Shown piece by piece: positions 34,286 to 45,599 of a stretch of 64,000 bases of DNA; the first letter of the stretch is position 1, and the number at the start of each line of letters is the position of its first letter. The stretch lies in the NCBI GenBank assembly GCA_003576695.1, contig QOZQ01000005.1, positions 427,496-491,495 of the forward strand, given 5' to 3'. Source of the DNA: Taklimakanibacter lacteus (GTDB taxonomy: Bacteria > Pseudomonadota > Alphaproteobacteria > Rhizobiales > Aestuariivirgaceae). The notes beneath the pieces are model-generated. The model did not search any database. It had not been told where the DNA came from and saw only the letters and a program-made list of their open reading frames with translations. The position numbers and the translations under genes were made by a program.

Positions 34286-36163
34286 ATGATCCTAAACCGG
34301 CGCAGCCTCATCAAGACGGCATCCCTCCTGGGGCTGGGGCCGCTCACCGGTCTGAAGGTATTGTCCGTCGAGCCGGCCAAGGCTGACGAGCGAAAGTTTC
34401 AACACGGCACCAATATCTATGGAAAGCTCAAATACCCGCCCGATTTCAAGCATTTCGACTATGTGAATCCGGACGCGCCAAAGGGTGGACGGTTGCGTCT
34501 CGGGGTAGTCGGATCCTTTGACAGCCTTAATCCTTTCATCATTAAGGGTGAGGCAGCCGCCGGGCTGGGCTATGTCGTGGAAACGCTCACTTCGCAGAGC
34601 GCCGATGAAGTCGGCTCCGAATATGGACTGGTTGCGGAGAGCATCTATCATCCGGAAGACTTTTCCTCGGTCTCCTTCCGGCTGCGCAAGGAGGCGCGCT
34701 GGCATGATGGCAAGCCGATTACTGTCGAGGACGTCATCTACGGTTACAACTTCCTCAAAGAGAACAATCCGACCTATCAGTTCTATTACAAGAACGTCGA
34801 GAAGGTGGAGCAAACGGGAGAGGATGAAATCACCTTCCTCTTCGACAGCAAGGGCAATCGCGAACTGCCGAGCATCATGGGCCAGGCGATGGTGGTCCCT
34901 AAGCACTACTGGGAGGGCACCGATGCCTCCGGCAAAAAGCGCAATATTGCCGAGACAACGCAGGAGCCTCCTCTCGGGTCCGGCCAGTACAAGGTCAAGA
35001 GCTTCAGACCGAGTCAGTCGATTATCTTCGAGCGCGTCAAAGACTATTGGGGCAATGATCTGCCGGTGAATATCGGGCAGAATAATTTCGATGAGATCGA
35101 ACTGATATACTTCCGCGACCGCACCATCATCTTCGAGGCGTTCAAGGCCGACCAGCTTGACGTGCGGCCTGGTCCCGGCACCAAGGAGTGGGACATTCAG
35201 TATGACTTTCCCGCGGTTAAAAAGGGCAATGTCATCAAGGCCAGCTTCCAGACCAAGAATGCCGAGCTGATGCAAGGCTTCGTCTTCAATACGAGGCGGG
35301 TGAAATTCGCCGATCCCCGCGTGCGCTTCGCCTTCAACCTTGCCTATGATTTCGAAGGCCGCATGCGCGTGCTTTCCTTCGGTGATTACAACAAGCGCAC
35401 GCAAAGCTATTTCGAGAATTCCGAGCTTGCCGCCAAAGGCCTGCCACAGGGCCGCGAACTCGAGATCCTGAACCAGTTCAAAGATCAGGTGCCGCCCGAA
35501 GTATTCACCTCCGAATACAAGAACCCGGTCAACGGCACGCCGCAGAATATCCGCGAGAATTTGCGCAAGGCGGTGGCCCTGCTGAAGGAAGCCGGATGGT
35601 CGATCCAGAACGGCTCGCTCACCAACGACAAGACCGGTGAGGCCATGACCATGGAGTTCCTGCTCGATGATCCGACTTTCGAGGATGTGGCGCTCTCCTA
35701 CAAGCCCAGCCTCGAACGCATCGGTATCAAGGTGACGGTACGAACCGTCGATTCGGCGCAGTTTGAGAACCGGGTACGCGATTTCGACTTTGACGTCGTC
35801 ACCGGTGTATTCCCGCAAAGCCTCTCGCCCGGTAATGAACAGCGCGAGTTTTGGGGATCGGACGCCGCCGACCGCAAGGGCAGCCGCAACATCATCGGCA
35901 TCAAGAATCCGGCCGTCGACAGGATCATCGATCTCATTATCTTCGCCAATAGCCGCGACGAGCTTGTTGCCGCGACCCGTGCACTGGATCGTATCCTGTT
36001 GTGGAACTATTACATGGTTCCCGATTTCTATCGCGCCGAGGACTGGTATCCGCATTGGAACCGCTTCAGCTATCCGGATAAGAACCCGGATTATTCCGTC
36101 GGCTTCCCGGCGCTGTGGTGGTGGGACGAAGAGAAGGCCAAGAAGACGGCGGCCAATAAATGA
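34286..36163 (+). CDS. yejA: Peptide ABC transporter substrate-binding protein, YejA-like (first copy)
   Basis: 625 residues, family 5 binding protein. A twin-arginine-type signal is visible (MILNRRSLIKTASLLGLGPL). YejA landmarks: KYPPDFKHFDYVNPDAPKGG near the N-terminus, DSLNPFIIKGEAAAGLG, EARWHDGKPITVEDVIYGYN, GSGQYKVKSFRPS and VRFAFNLAYDFEGRM. YejABEF imports oligopeptides and related compounds such as microcin C. It is the first gene of a six-gene plus-strand unit and overlaps the second binding protein gene by four bases (ATGA). In E. coli there is only one YejA; here there are two. Confidence 0.92.
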   Translation: MILNRRSLIKTASLLGLGPLTGLKVLSVEPAKADERKFQHGTNIYGKLKYPPDFKHFDYVNPDAPKGGRLRLGVVGSFDSLNPFIIKGEAAAGLGYVVETLTSQSADEVGSEYGLVAESIYHPEDFSSVSFRLRKEARWHDGKPITVEDVIYGYNFLKENNPTYQFYYKNVEKVEQTGEDEITFLFDSKGNRELPSIMGQAMVVPKHYWEGTDASGKKRNIAETTQEPPLGSGQYKVKSFRPSQSIIFERVKDYWGNDLPVNIGQNNFDEIELIYFRDRTIIFEAFKADQLDVRPGPGTKEWDIQYDFPAVKKGNVIKASFQTKNAELMQGFVFNTRRVKFADPRVRFAFNLAYDFEGRMRVLSFGDYNKRTQSYFENSELAAKGLPQGRELEILNQFKDQVPPEVFTSEYKNPVNGTPQNIRENLRKAVALLKEAGWSIQNGSLTNDKTGEAMTMEFLLDDPTFEDVALSYKPSLERIGIKVTVRTVDSAQFENRVRDFDFDVVTGVFPQSLSPGNEQREFWGSDAADRKGSRNIIGIKNPAVDRIIDLIIFANSRDELVAATRALDRILLWNYYMVPDFYRAEDWYPHWNRFSYPDKNPDYSVGFPALWWWDEEKAKKTAANK

Positions 36164-37974
36164 GACATTGGATCCCGGCCGTCCTCGCGCTCGGCCTCCT
36201 CGCCCTTCCTGCCGCCGGCGAGCCTCGGCACGGCATTTCGGCTTTCGGCGACCTGAAATACCCCCCTGATTTCAAACACTTCGACTATGTGAACCCGGAG
36301 GCGCCGAAGGGCGGCCGCATTGCCAGCCGAGGCATACTGGCGCGCGACACATTCAATTCCTTCAACGGCTACATCCTCAAGGGCGACCCACCAGAGAATA
36401 TCGGACTCCTGTTCGACACACTGATGACGCGCGCCAATGACGAACCGGATGCAGTCTACGGACTCGTTGCCAAGACCGCCGAACTCACCCCCGACAAGAA
36501 GAGCGTCACATTTCAATTACGTGAGGAGGCGCGTTTCTCCGACGGAACAAAGCTCACGGCCGAGGATGTATGTGATACCTTTCGGCTGTTATCGACGCAA
36601 GGACATGAGCGCATCCGCATCGTTATTCGCGATGTAGAGAAATGTGACGTGCTATCACCCTACGAGGTCCGCTATTCGTTCAAGGGTGAGAATACCCGCG
36701 ACCTCCCCCTCACCATCGCGGAACTTCCGATCTTCTCAAAAGCCTATTATGCAACGCATGATTTCAGCAAGACAACGCTTGATGAGCCTCTGGGCTCCGG
36801 CCCTTACAGGATCGGGAATTTCAAACCAGGGCAGTATGTCTCTTATATGAGGCGCATTGACTACTGGGGTGCCGACCTGCCGGTGAACAAGGGTCGCTGG
36901 AACTTCGATGAAGTACGTATGGAGTATTTTAAGGACCGCACAGCGGTCGTTGAGGCGCTCAAATCCGGCGTTCTTGATCTGCATGAAGAAATGACCTCGC
37001 GCGACTGGGCAACTGCGTACAACACAAAGTCAGTGGCCGAAGGTCGGCTCATCAGGGAAGTTCTGCCGGATAATACGCCTTCCGGTGCGCAGGGCCTCTA
37101 TTTCAATCTGCGGCGCGAGAAATTCCAAGACATCCGGGTGCGCAAGGCTCTCGATCTCGCCTTCGATTTTGAATGGATGAACGCAAATCTCTTCTACGGC
37201 GCCTATCAGCGCACGACGAGCTTCTTCGAGAACTCGGCCTTAATGGCGAAGGGCAAGCCCTCGCCCGAGGAGCTCAAGATCCTCGAGCCGTTCCGCGGGG
37301 AGCTCCGGTCCGAGGTCTTCGAGGATGCATATGTACCCCCGGTCTCGGATGGATCGGGGCAGGATCGCAAGCTTCTGAGGCAAGCATCTGAGCTTCTGGC
37401 CGCGGCCGGCTGGAAACGACAGGGAACCCAGCTCGTCAACGCCAAAGGCGAGAAATTCACCCTGGAGTTCCTCATCGACGGTCCGACAAGCGAACGAATC
37501 CTCGCCCCCTATGCGAAGAACCTGCGCCTCCTTGGCATCGATGTGACGTTGCGCGGCATCGATCCCGTGCAGCAGGAGCAAAGGATGAAGGAGTTCGATT
37601 TCGACGCCGATATCGCCCGGCTGGTGGGAGGCCAAACGCCCGGCCTCGAGCTCAAGACCCAGCTCAGCTCGGAATCCGCCAAGGCCATCGGCAGCTATAA
37701 TCTTTCCGGTATCGCGCTACCCGTCGTCGACGCGCTCATTGACCGCATGATCGCCGCCAAATCGCGTGAGGAGCTGATGTATACAGGGCGCGCGCTCGAC
37801 CGGATGCTCCGTGCCGAGCACATCTGGGTGTCCAACTGGGGAAAAGCCAGCCACTGGATCGTTCATTGGGACATCTTCGAAAAGCCCCAAATTAAACCCG
37901 AATATGACAGAGGCATCATCGACACTTGGTGGGTCAATGCCGAGAAGGTAAAGACCTTGAAGCGCGGCAATTAG
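36160..37974 (+). CDS. Peptide ABC transporter substrate-binding protein, YejA-like (second copy)
   Basis: 604 residues, paralogous to the preceding gene: both contain YPPDFKHFDYVNP followed by APKGGR, and both share the GSGPYRIGNFKPGQ region. The signal peptide is of Sec type (MRHWIPAVLALGLLALPAAG), unlike the twin-arginine-type signal of the first copy. The two proteins have diverged widely outside the family motifs, so they may bind different peptides and feed one transporter. It is followed after 17 bases by yejB. Confidence 0.92.
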   Translation: MRHWIPAVLALGLLALPAAGEPRHGISAFGDLKYPPDFKHFDYVNPEAPKGGRIASRGILARDTFNSFNGYILKGDPPENIGLLFDTLMTRANDEPDAVYGLVAKTAELTPDKKSVTFQLREEARFSDGTKLTAEDVCDTFRLLSTQGHERIRIVIRDVEKCDVLSPYEVRYSFKGENTRDLPLTIAELPIFSKAYYATHDFSKTTLDEPLGSGPYRIGNFKPGQYVSYMRRIDYWGADLPVNKGRWNFDEVRMEYFKDRTAVVEALKSGVLDLHEEMTSRDWATAYNTKSVAEGRLIREVLPDNTPSGAQGLYFNLRREKFQDIRVRKALDLAFDFEWMNANLFYGAYQRTTSFFENSALMAKGKPSPEELKILEPFRGELRSEVFEDAYVPPVSDGSGQDRKLLRQASELLAAAGWKRQGTQLVNAKGEKFTLEFLIDGPTSERILAPYAKNLRLLGIDVTLRGIDPVQQEQRMKEFDFDADIARLVGGQTPGLELKTQLSSESAKAIGSYNLSGIALPVVDALIDRMIAAKSREELMYTGRALDRMLRAEHIWVSNWGKASHWIVHWDIFEKPQIKPEYDRGIIDTWWVNAEKVKTLKRGN

Positions 37975-37991
37975 AGCTCTAGGACGGCACA

Positions 37992-39101
37992 ATGGGCGCG
38001 TATATCGCCAAACGCCTGCTTTTGATGATCCCGACCTTGTTCGGCATCATGCTGATAACCTTCGCAATCATCCAGTTCGTGCCCGGTGGGCCGATTGAGC
38101 GGGTCATCGCCCAGATCCAGGGCACCGCCATCGATCCAACAGCGCGAATCGGCGGTCAATCAGGCGGCGAGGCAGGCCGTGCTCCCGATGCGACTAGCGT
38201 CGGCGACACCGTGGCGGTGAAATATCGCGGCGCCCAGGGCCTCGACCCCGACTTCATCAAGAAGCTGGAGATCCAGTTCGGCTTCGACAAGCCGGCCCAT
38301 GAACGCTTCTTCCTGATGATGAAGAACTATCTGACTTTCAATTTCGGCCAGAGCTATTTCCGCGACAAGCCGGTCGTCGATCTCATCATCGAGAAGATGC
38401 CAGTTTCGATCTCGCTGGGCATCTGGCTAGCGATCATCACCAACTTCGTCTCAATTCCCCTGGGTATCCGCAAAGCGGTCAAGGATGGCAGCACTTTCGA
38501 CATCTGGACGTCAGGTGTGATCATTATCGGCTATGCCATTCCAGGATTCATCCTGGCGATATTCCTCATCGTGATGTTTGCCGGCGGCAGCTACTTCAAC
38601 TGGTTCCCGCTACGCGGCCTAACCTCGGACGACTTCACCAACCTCTCCTTCTTCGGCAAGGCGGTCGACTATGCCTGGCATCTTGTGCTGCCCCTCATCG
38701 CGCTCGGCATTGGCGGCTTCGCTACCACCACCCTGCTCACCAAGAACTCGTTCCTTGACGAAATTCGCAAGCAATATGTCATCACCGCACGCGCCAAGGG
38801 CCTGACGGAACGGCGCGTTCTTTACGGACATGTCTTCCGCAATGCGATGCTGATCGTAATCGCCGGCTTTCCAGGTGCGTTCCTAAGCGCGTTCTTCACG
38901 GGATCACTTCTCATCGAACAAATATTCTCACTCGACGGCCTTGGCCTCCTCACCTTCAACTCCGCGCTCAATCGAGACTATCCGGTGTTCTTCGCCAATC
39001 TGTATATTTTTACCCTGGTTGGGCTGATAGTGGCGTTGATCAGCGATCTCACCTACACATGGGTCGACCCTAGAATCGATTTCGAGGCCCGAGCACTCTG
39101 A
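37992..39101 (+). CDS. yejB: Peptide ABC transporter permease YejB
   Basis: 369 residues, about six transmembrane helices. The N-terminus is typical (MGAYIAKRLLLMIPTLFGIM) and is followed by a large periplasmic insert rich in Gly (ARIGGQSGGEAGRAPDATS) seen in YejB. The inner-membrane permease EAA loop that contacts the ATPase is in YVITARAKGLTERRVLYGH. It forms the membrane channel together with YejE, whose gene starts three bases later. An in-frame GQSYFRDKPVVDLI segment is conserved in DppB-like permeases. Confidence 0.94.
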   Translation: MGAYIAKRLLLMIPTLFGIMLITFAIIQFVPGGPIERVIAQIQGTAIDPTARIGGQSGGEAGRAPDATSVGDTVAVKYRGAQGLDPDFIKKLEIQFGFDKPAHERFFLMMKNYLTFNFGQSYFRDKPVVDLIIEKMPVSISLGIWLAIITNFVSIPLGIRKAVKDGSTFDIWTSGVIIIGYAIPGFILAIFLIVMFAGGSYFNWFPLRGLTSDDFTNLSFFGKAVDYAWHLVLPLIALGIGGFATTTLLTKNSFLDEIRKQYVITARAKGLTERRVLYGHVFRNAMLIVIAGFPGAFLSAFFTGSLLIEQIFSLDGLGLLTFNSALNRDYPVFFANLYIFTLVGLIVALISDLTYTWVDPRIDFEARAL

Positions 39102-39104
39102 TCC

Positions 39105-40201
39105 ATGAGATTTAAGCTCTCCGGACTGAATGAACGCCGATGGCAGCTGTTCAAGGCGAACGGGCGAGGCTACTGGTCCTTGTGGATATTCCTGGTACTG
39201 TTCGCGATCAGCGTCTTCGCGCCGCTTATTTCCAATGACCGTCCGGTGCTCGCCTCCTACAAGGGTGAGCTCTTGTTCCCGACCTTTACCGAATATCCGG
39301 AAGACAAATTCGGCGGCTTTCTCGCCCTGACGGATTTCCGCGATCCCTTCATCCAGGACGAGATCAAGGCCAATGGCTGGATGATCTGGCCGCCGATCCG
39401 CTACTCCTATGACTCGGTCAATAACGAATTGCCCTCGCCGGCACCGTCCAAGCCCGCCTTCCAGATGACCTGGGACGAAGCCTGCGCCAAATATCCGCAA
39501 AAGACTGAAGACCCGAACTGCATTGCCGGCAATCTCAACTGGCTGGGAACCGACGACCAGGGCCGCGATGTGGTAGCAAGGCTCATCTATGGCTTCCGCA
39601 TCTCGGTGTTCTTCGGGTTGATCCTGACTGTAGCCTCTTCGATCATCGGAATTGCCGCAGGTGCTGTGCAAGGCTACTACGGTGGTTGGACTGACCTTCT
39701 TTTCCAGCGCTTCATCGATATCTGGACCGCCATTCCGACCCTTTACCTTCTCATCATCCTCGCGGCGTTCATCGAGCCGACCTTCTGGATCCTGCTGTCC
39801 ATCCTTGTGCTGTTCTCCTGGACGGCGCTGGTCGGCGTGGTACGCGCCGAATTCCTGCGCGCGCGCAATTTCGAGTATGTGCGGGCTGCCCGGGCGCTCG
39901 GCCTCACCAATACGAAGATCATGTTCAAGCATCTGCTGCCCAATGCGGTGGTCTCGACGGTCACCTTCATGCCATTCATCGTCGCGGCATCGGTGACGAC
40001 GCTGACCGCACTGGACTATCTAGGCTTCGGCCTGCCACCGGGCTCGCCGTCGCTGGGCGAGCTGCTCAACCAGGGCAAGCAGAATTTGCAGGCGCCGTGG
40101 CTCGGCATCACCGGCTTCCTCGTCACATCCGTCATGCTGTCACTGCTCGTGTTCATCGGCGAAGCGGTGCGTGACGCCCTCGATCCGCGCAAGGCGTTCC
40201 A

Positions 40202-40205
<4 letters not shown>
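39105..40205 (+). CDS. yejE: Peptide ABC transporter permease YejE
   Basis: 366 residues of the DppC family. The first helix is WSLWIFLVLFAISVFAPL. A long periplasmic segment (about residues 50-130, with DPFIQDEIKANGWMIWPPIR) is characteristic of YejE. The membrane core includes GTDDQGRDVVARLIYGFRIS and the EAA-like YVRAARALGLTNTKIMFKHL. It partners YejB. Its last bases overlap the ATPase gene by four (ATGA), so expression is coupled. Confidence 0.94.
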
Positions 40206-41830
<1,625 letters not shown>

Positions 41831-41832
41831 TC

Positions 41833-42780
41833 ATGGCCCTGCTCTATCTCATTCCGACCTGGCCGTCCGACATATGGACGACGTGCATGCGCCAGCAGGC
41901 GCCCGATATCGATATCAGGGTATGGCCTGACCAGATGGGACCGCTGGCGGACATCGAATATGCCGTCGCCTGGCTGCCGCCGGCCAATGTGCTGAGAAGC
42001 CTGCCCCGTCTCAAGGTGATCTTCTCGCTGGGTGCCGGCGTCGACGCGATCCTCAAGGACCCGACATTGCCCGACAATGTGCCGATCGCGCGCGTCAACG
42101 ACCCCGACCTCACCATGCGGATGACGGAATATGTGGTGCTGCAGGTGCTCATGCATCACCGCCAGCAGCGCCGCCTGGACGAGAACCAGCGCAACAGGCT
42201 GTGGGACAGCTTCCCGACCCATGCGGCCTCGGCGCTCACCGTCGGGATCATGGGCCTGGGCGTCATGGGCACCGATTCCGCCAGCAAGCTGGCCCTGCTC
42301 GGCTTCAAGGTGGTCGGCTGGAGCCGGTCGCCCAAGACAATCCCCGGCGTCGAATGCTTCGCCGGGGCCCCCGAATTCGATTCGTTCCTGGAACGAACCG
42401 ATATTCTCGTATGCCTCCTGCCCCATACGCCGGAAACGACCGGCATCATCAATCGCGAGACCATCGCCAAATTGTCGCGCAAGGGGCCCTTCGGCGCTCC
42501 CATCCTCATCAATGCCGGGCGCGGCAAGCAGCAGGTCGAGAAAGACATCCTCGCCGCACTCGATTCGGGAGCGTTACATTCGGCGTCGCTGGATGTCTTC
42601 GAGACCGAGCCCCTGGCCCAGGACAGCCCGTTCTGGGGCCACCCCAAGGTGACCGTCACGCCGCATGTGGCCGCCGATTCCGATCCCGCCACGATCACCG
42701 CCTATGTGCTGGGCCAGATCCGGCGGCACCAGGCGGGCTTGCCGGTCGAGAATCTCGTCGACCGCGGACGCGGATATTAG
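41833..42780 (+). CDS. Glyoxylate/hydroxypyruvate reductase A-like dehydrogenase
   Basis: 315 residues, the length of GhrA. It is a D-2-hydroxyacid dehydrogenase: nucleotide-binding VGIMGLGVMGTDSASKLALL, then WSRSPKTIPG, the active-site arginine in LINAGRGKQQVEKD, glutamate in SLDVFETEPLAQ and histidine in VTVTPHVAADS. It would reduce glyoxylate or hydroxypyruvate with NADPH. It follows yejF with two bases between, so it is probably in the same transcript; a link between peptide import and 2-keto acid reduction is not obvious. Its 3' end overlaps the convergent peptidase gene by four bases. Confidence 0.9.
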   Translation: MALLYLIPTWPSDIWTTCMRQQAPDIDIRVWPDQMGPLADIEYAVAWLPPANVLRSLPRLKVIFSLGAGVDAILKDPTLPDNVPIARVNDPDLTMRMTEYVVLQVLMHHRQQRRLDENQRNRLWDSFPTHAASALTVGIMGLGVMGTDSASKLALLGFKVVGWSRSPKTIPGVECFAGAPEFDSFLERTDILVCLLPHTPETTGIINRETIAKLSRKGPFGAPILINAGRGKQQVEKDILAALDSGALHSASLDVFETEPLAQDSPFWGHPKVTVTPHVAADSDPATITAYVLGQIRRHQAGLPVENLVDRGRGY

Positions 42781-43616
42781 AGCCGCTTGATGGATGTGAT
42801 CTTGCCGTGACGCGCGGCGATACGCTCGACTGCCGTCTTGAGCGGCTCACGCGTCACCTGCATGAAATGACCATTGGCATGGAGCAGCATGCCGGCGTCG
42901 GTCATGATGCCGACATGGCCGTCCCAGAAGACGAGATCGCCGCGCTTCAGGCCATCAAGGTCATCCTTCGGCAAGGATTGTCCGAGCGCTTTCTCCTGCA
43001 TGTCGGAATCGCGCGGCGAAGCCCGGCCCGCCGCCTGGAGTGACAGCTGCACCAGGCCCGAACAGTCGAGGCCGAGGACGGATTTGCCGCCCCACAGATA
43101 GGGCACATGCAGATAGGCTTCCGCCACTGCGACGAAATCGGCTTCCGCTTCGCCCACCGGCCTCAAGTGACTCGCCACGACAAACCGGCCATTGGCGAGA
43201 TGGGCGAAGCGCTCATCCTGGCGCAGCACGCGCACAGCCGCATTCAAGGTCACGGTCACCGTCGGCTGCGCCTTGATGTCGGGTGCCGGGAACATGAAGG
43301 TGGACGGCACCGCCACGCGGTGCGTGGGCGCGCCGCCCATGTCGGCGAGATCGTCTTGCGCCGCATAGCCGACATAGCCATCGCTTTCCAGCTGAAGCCA
43401 GGCCCAGCCTTCTCTTGCGTCGAAGACGCGCACCCGCTCGCCCATCAGCGCCTGGGTATCGAGGCGGGCATCGAAACGCGGCTCGCGGCGCAGCGAAAGC
43501 AGCGGCACCGCCACTTCCTTCAGCACGCCTTCGACAGGACGCGCCTCGCCGGCAACGCTCAGACGGGCATCGACGATATCGGGGCGAATGGCATTGAGGC
43601 GCGGATCGAAATTCAT
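42777..43616 (-). CDS. NlpC/P60 family (C40) peptidase with SH3 domains
   Basis: 279 residues. The N-terminal two-thirds resemble bacterial SH3 domains (VRVFDAREGWAWLQLESDGYVGY; VRVLRQDERFAHLANGRFVV). The C-terminus is a C40 cysteine peptidase: VPYLWGGKSVLGLDCSGLVQ with the nucleophilic Cys, then DLVFWDGHVGIMTDAGMLLHA with His. Such enzymes cleave peptide bridges in cell-wall muropeptides, here probably in the cytoplasm because no signal peptide is visible. It is downstream of the MarR and M17 aminopeptidase genes, all in one direction, which fits recycling of cell-wall peptides. Confidence 0.9.
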   Translation of the reverse strand: MNFDPRLNAIRPDIVDARLSVAGEARPVEGVLKEVAVPLLSLRREPRFDARLDTQALMGERVRVFDAREGWAWLQLESDGYVGYAAQDDLADMGGAPTHRVAVPSTFMFPAPDIKAQPTVTVTLNAAVRVLRQDERFAHLANGRFVVASHLRPVGEAEADFVAVAEAYLHVPYLWGGKSVLGLDCSGLVQLSLQAAGRASPRDSDMQEKALGQSLPKDDLDGLKRGDLVFWDGHVGIMTDAGMLLHANGHFMQVTREPLKTAVERIAARHGKITSIKRL

Positions 43617-43628
43617 GGTCGTGGAGGT

Positions 43629-43973
43629 CTAGACCTGCTTGGCGAGCTTGCCAACCGTCTCGGCAAGACGCTCAAGATAGAGCACACCCTTTACGGTTCT
43701 CTGTACGAGGACGTTACGGCGATCGGTCTCGTCGCGCCGTCGCGCCAGGAGCTCGAGCTTGCCGAGGGAATCGAGCGCCCGCGTGATCACGGGCTTGGAG
43801 ACATTGAGCTTCCGGGCGAGGTCGCGCACCGTATGAGGCGGCGCTTCCAGATAGACAGTGAGAAGCAAGGTGATCTGGCGCGTCGAAAGATCGGGCTCGT
43901 CGCCGCGAACCTGATCAAGATTCACGTCATGCCAAAGCTGCAGAGCCTGCGCCGCCGACAAAGTGACGCCCAT
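43629..43973 (-). CDS. MarR family transcriptional regulator (short)
   Basis: 114 residues, shorter than most MarR proteins (about 140-160), because only the winged-helix core remains with a short dimerisation tail. The DNA-binding helix-turn-helix is plain: ARKLNVSKPVITRALDSLG and the wing ARRRDETDRRNVLVQRT. It begins at an ATG at 43973 and sits 12 bases before the NlpC/P60 gene and 78 bases after the M17 aminopeptidase gene. Its place within the peptidase group suggests local control of those genes, but this is an inference. Confidence 0.85.
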   Translation of the reverse strand: MGVTLSAAQALQLWHDVNLDQVRGDEPDLSTRQITLLLTVYLEAPPHTVRDLARKLNVSKPVITRALDSLGKLELLARRRDETDRRNVLVQRTVKGVLYLERLAETVGKLAKQV

Positions 43974-44051
43974 TCAGACCGAACCCACCGCTCCGCCGAT
44001 AATCGTTTCGGAGCCGTTTCATTCTGTATCAAGGCGTTCCGGACTGCAAGT

Positions 44052-45443
44052 TTATTTGGCGTAACGCTCGGCGATCACCCCGAACAAGGCGTGGATCGCC
44101 TGGGCCTCGCCGCCCCTGGGGCGGCCGGGCCTGGCGATCGGCGTCCAGGCGAAGATGTCGAAATGGGCATAGGACCTGGCGCGCTCGACAAAGCGCTTGA
44201 GGAAGAGGGCCGCCGTCACCGATCCGGCGAAGCCCGATTCACCGGCATTGTTCAGTTCGGCAATATTCGACTCGATGAGCGCGTAATAGGGCGTCCAGAG
44301 CGGCATGCGCCACATCGGATCATTGGCGGTGCGGGCATGCCGCGCCAGAGCGTCGGCCAAGCCGTCGTCGCTGGTATAGAAGGGCGGCAGATCCGGCCCC
44401 AGCGCGACGCGAGCGGCACCCGTGAGGGTCGCCATGTCGATCAGGAGATCCGGGCTTTCCTCATCGGCGAGCGCCAGGGCGTCGCCCAGAATGAGCCGGC
44501 CCTCGGCATCGGTGTTGCCGATCTCAACCCTTATGCCCTTGCGGCTGGTCAATACGTCGCCGGGGCGAAAGGCATTGCCGGCGATCGAATTCTCGACCGC
44601 CGGAATGAGCACCCTGAGGCGGAGCCTGAGCTTCGCCTCCATGATCATCCGGGCAAGCCCCAGGACATTCGCGGCCCCGCCCATGTCCTTCTTCATGGTG
44701 AGCATGCCGGAGGCGGGCTTGATATCGAGGCCGCCCGTGTCGAAGCACACACCCTTGCCGACCAGAGTGACCTTGGGCGCCCTGGCCGGTCCCCAGGTGA
44801 AATCGATCAGGCGCGGTCGGCGTGGGCTGGCCTGCCCTACCGCGTGGATCATGGGGAAGTCGCGGCGCAGGCGTTCTCCCGCTACGACGCGCAGCCTGGC
44901 GCGATGCTTGCCCGCGACCCGGCGGGCCGCCTTCTCGAGCTCATCCGGCCCCATATCGGCTGACGGCGTGTTGACGAGATCGCGCACCATGAAATGCGCC
45001 GCCGCCATCCGCAGCAATGCCGCACGATCCACATCCGCCGGGCAGACAAGGCGCGGGAAAGGCGATGACGCTGCCCGATAGCGCTCGAAGCGATAGCTCT
45101 CGAGGAGCCAGCCGAGGATGGCGTTGGGCAGGCCCGGCAGATCCCCATCGATGCGATAAACGCCATCGGGCAGTACCCGCGCGAGCCTGGCAAACTCGAA
45201 GGGGTCGCCCGGCTTCGCTGCCTCGGGCAGGCCATAGAACACCTTTGCGAGATCGCCCGATTTGCCTGCGAGCAGGCCGTGCCGGCCCGGCTGGCCGGCA
45301 AAGCCCTGGGTCTTGAGCCAGGTCCGGCCCGGCCGGTCGAGCGCGCGCTCGGCCTTCGGCCAGGACTGCGCCGTCACCGGGACGATCGGTATGGTGCCCC
45401 GGTTGCGTGCAACAGGGAGAAGGACGAGCGACGGGTCGGGCAT
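44052..45443 (-). CDS. Leucyl aminopeptidase family (M17) protein
   Basis: 463 residues of the M17 family. The catalytic half has the metal-binding GKGVCFDTGGLDIKPASGML, then LTMKKDMGGAANVLG and the signature IEVGNTDAEGRLILGDAL (NTDAEGRL is invariant). It removes N-terminal amino acids from peptides in the cytosol, using two divalent metals. The N-terminal 150 residues are a variable domain. It is the first gene of a minus-strand group with MarR and NlpC/P60. Leucine specificity is nominal. Confidence 0.93.
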   Translation of the reverse strand: MPDPSLVLLPVARNRGTIPIVPVTAQSWPKAERALDRPGRTWLKTQGFAGQPGRHGLLAGKSGDLAKVFYGLPEAAKPGDPFEFARLARVLPDGVYRIDGDLPGLPNAILGWLLESYRFERYRAASSPFPRLVCPADVDRAALLRMAAAHFMVRDLVNTPSADMGPDELEKAARRVAGKHRARLRVVAGERLRRDFPMIHAVGQASPRRPRLIDFTWGPARAPKVTLVGKGVCFDTGGLDIKPASGMLTMKKDMGGAANVLGLARMIMEAKLRLRLRVLIPAVENSIAGNAFRPGDVLTSRKGIRVEIGNTDAEGRLILGDALALADEESPDLLIDMATLTGAARVALGPDLPPFYTSDDGLADALARHARTANDPMWRMPLWTPYYALIESNIAELNNAGESGFAGSVTAALFLKRFVERARSYAHFDIFAWTPIARPGRPRGGEAQAIHALFGVIAERYAK

Positions 45444-45599
45444 GGGTATCCTCGGGTGAAGCTGGAACAGGCGGACTTTGCGGGCCGCTCTCGTCTAGAC
45501 CAAAGCCCGCTTATGGTTAAAGGTTTATTGAGGTCTATTCCCGAAGATGGAGCGCAAGCAAGGCGCATGGCAAGCGCCCAAGATCTTCGGAGTTGGCGC

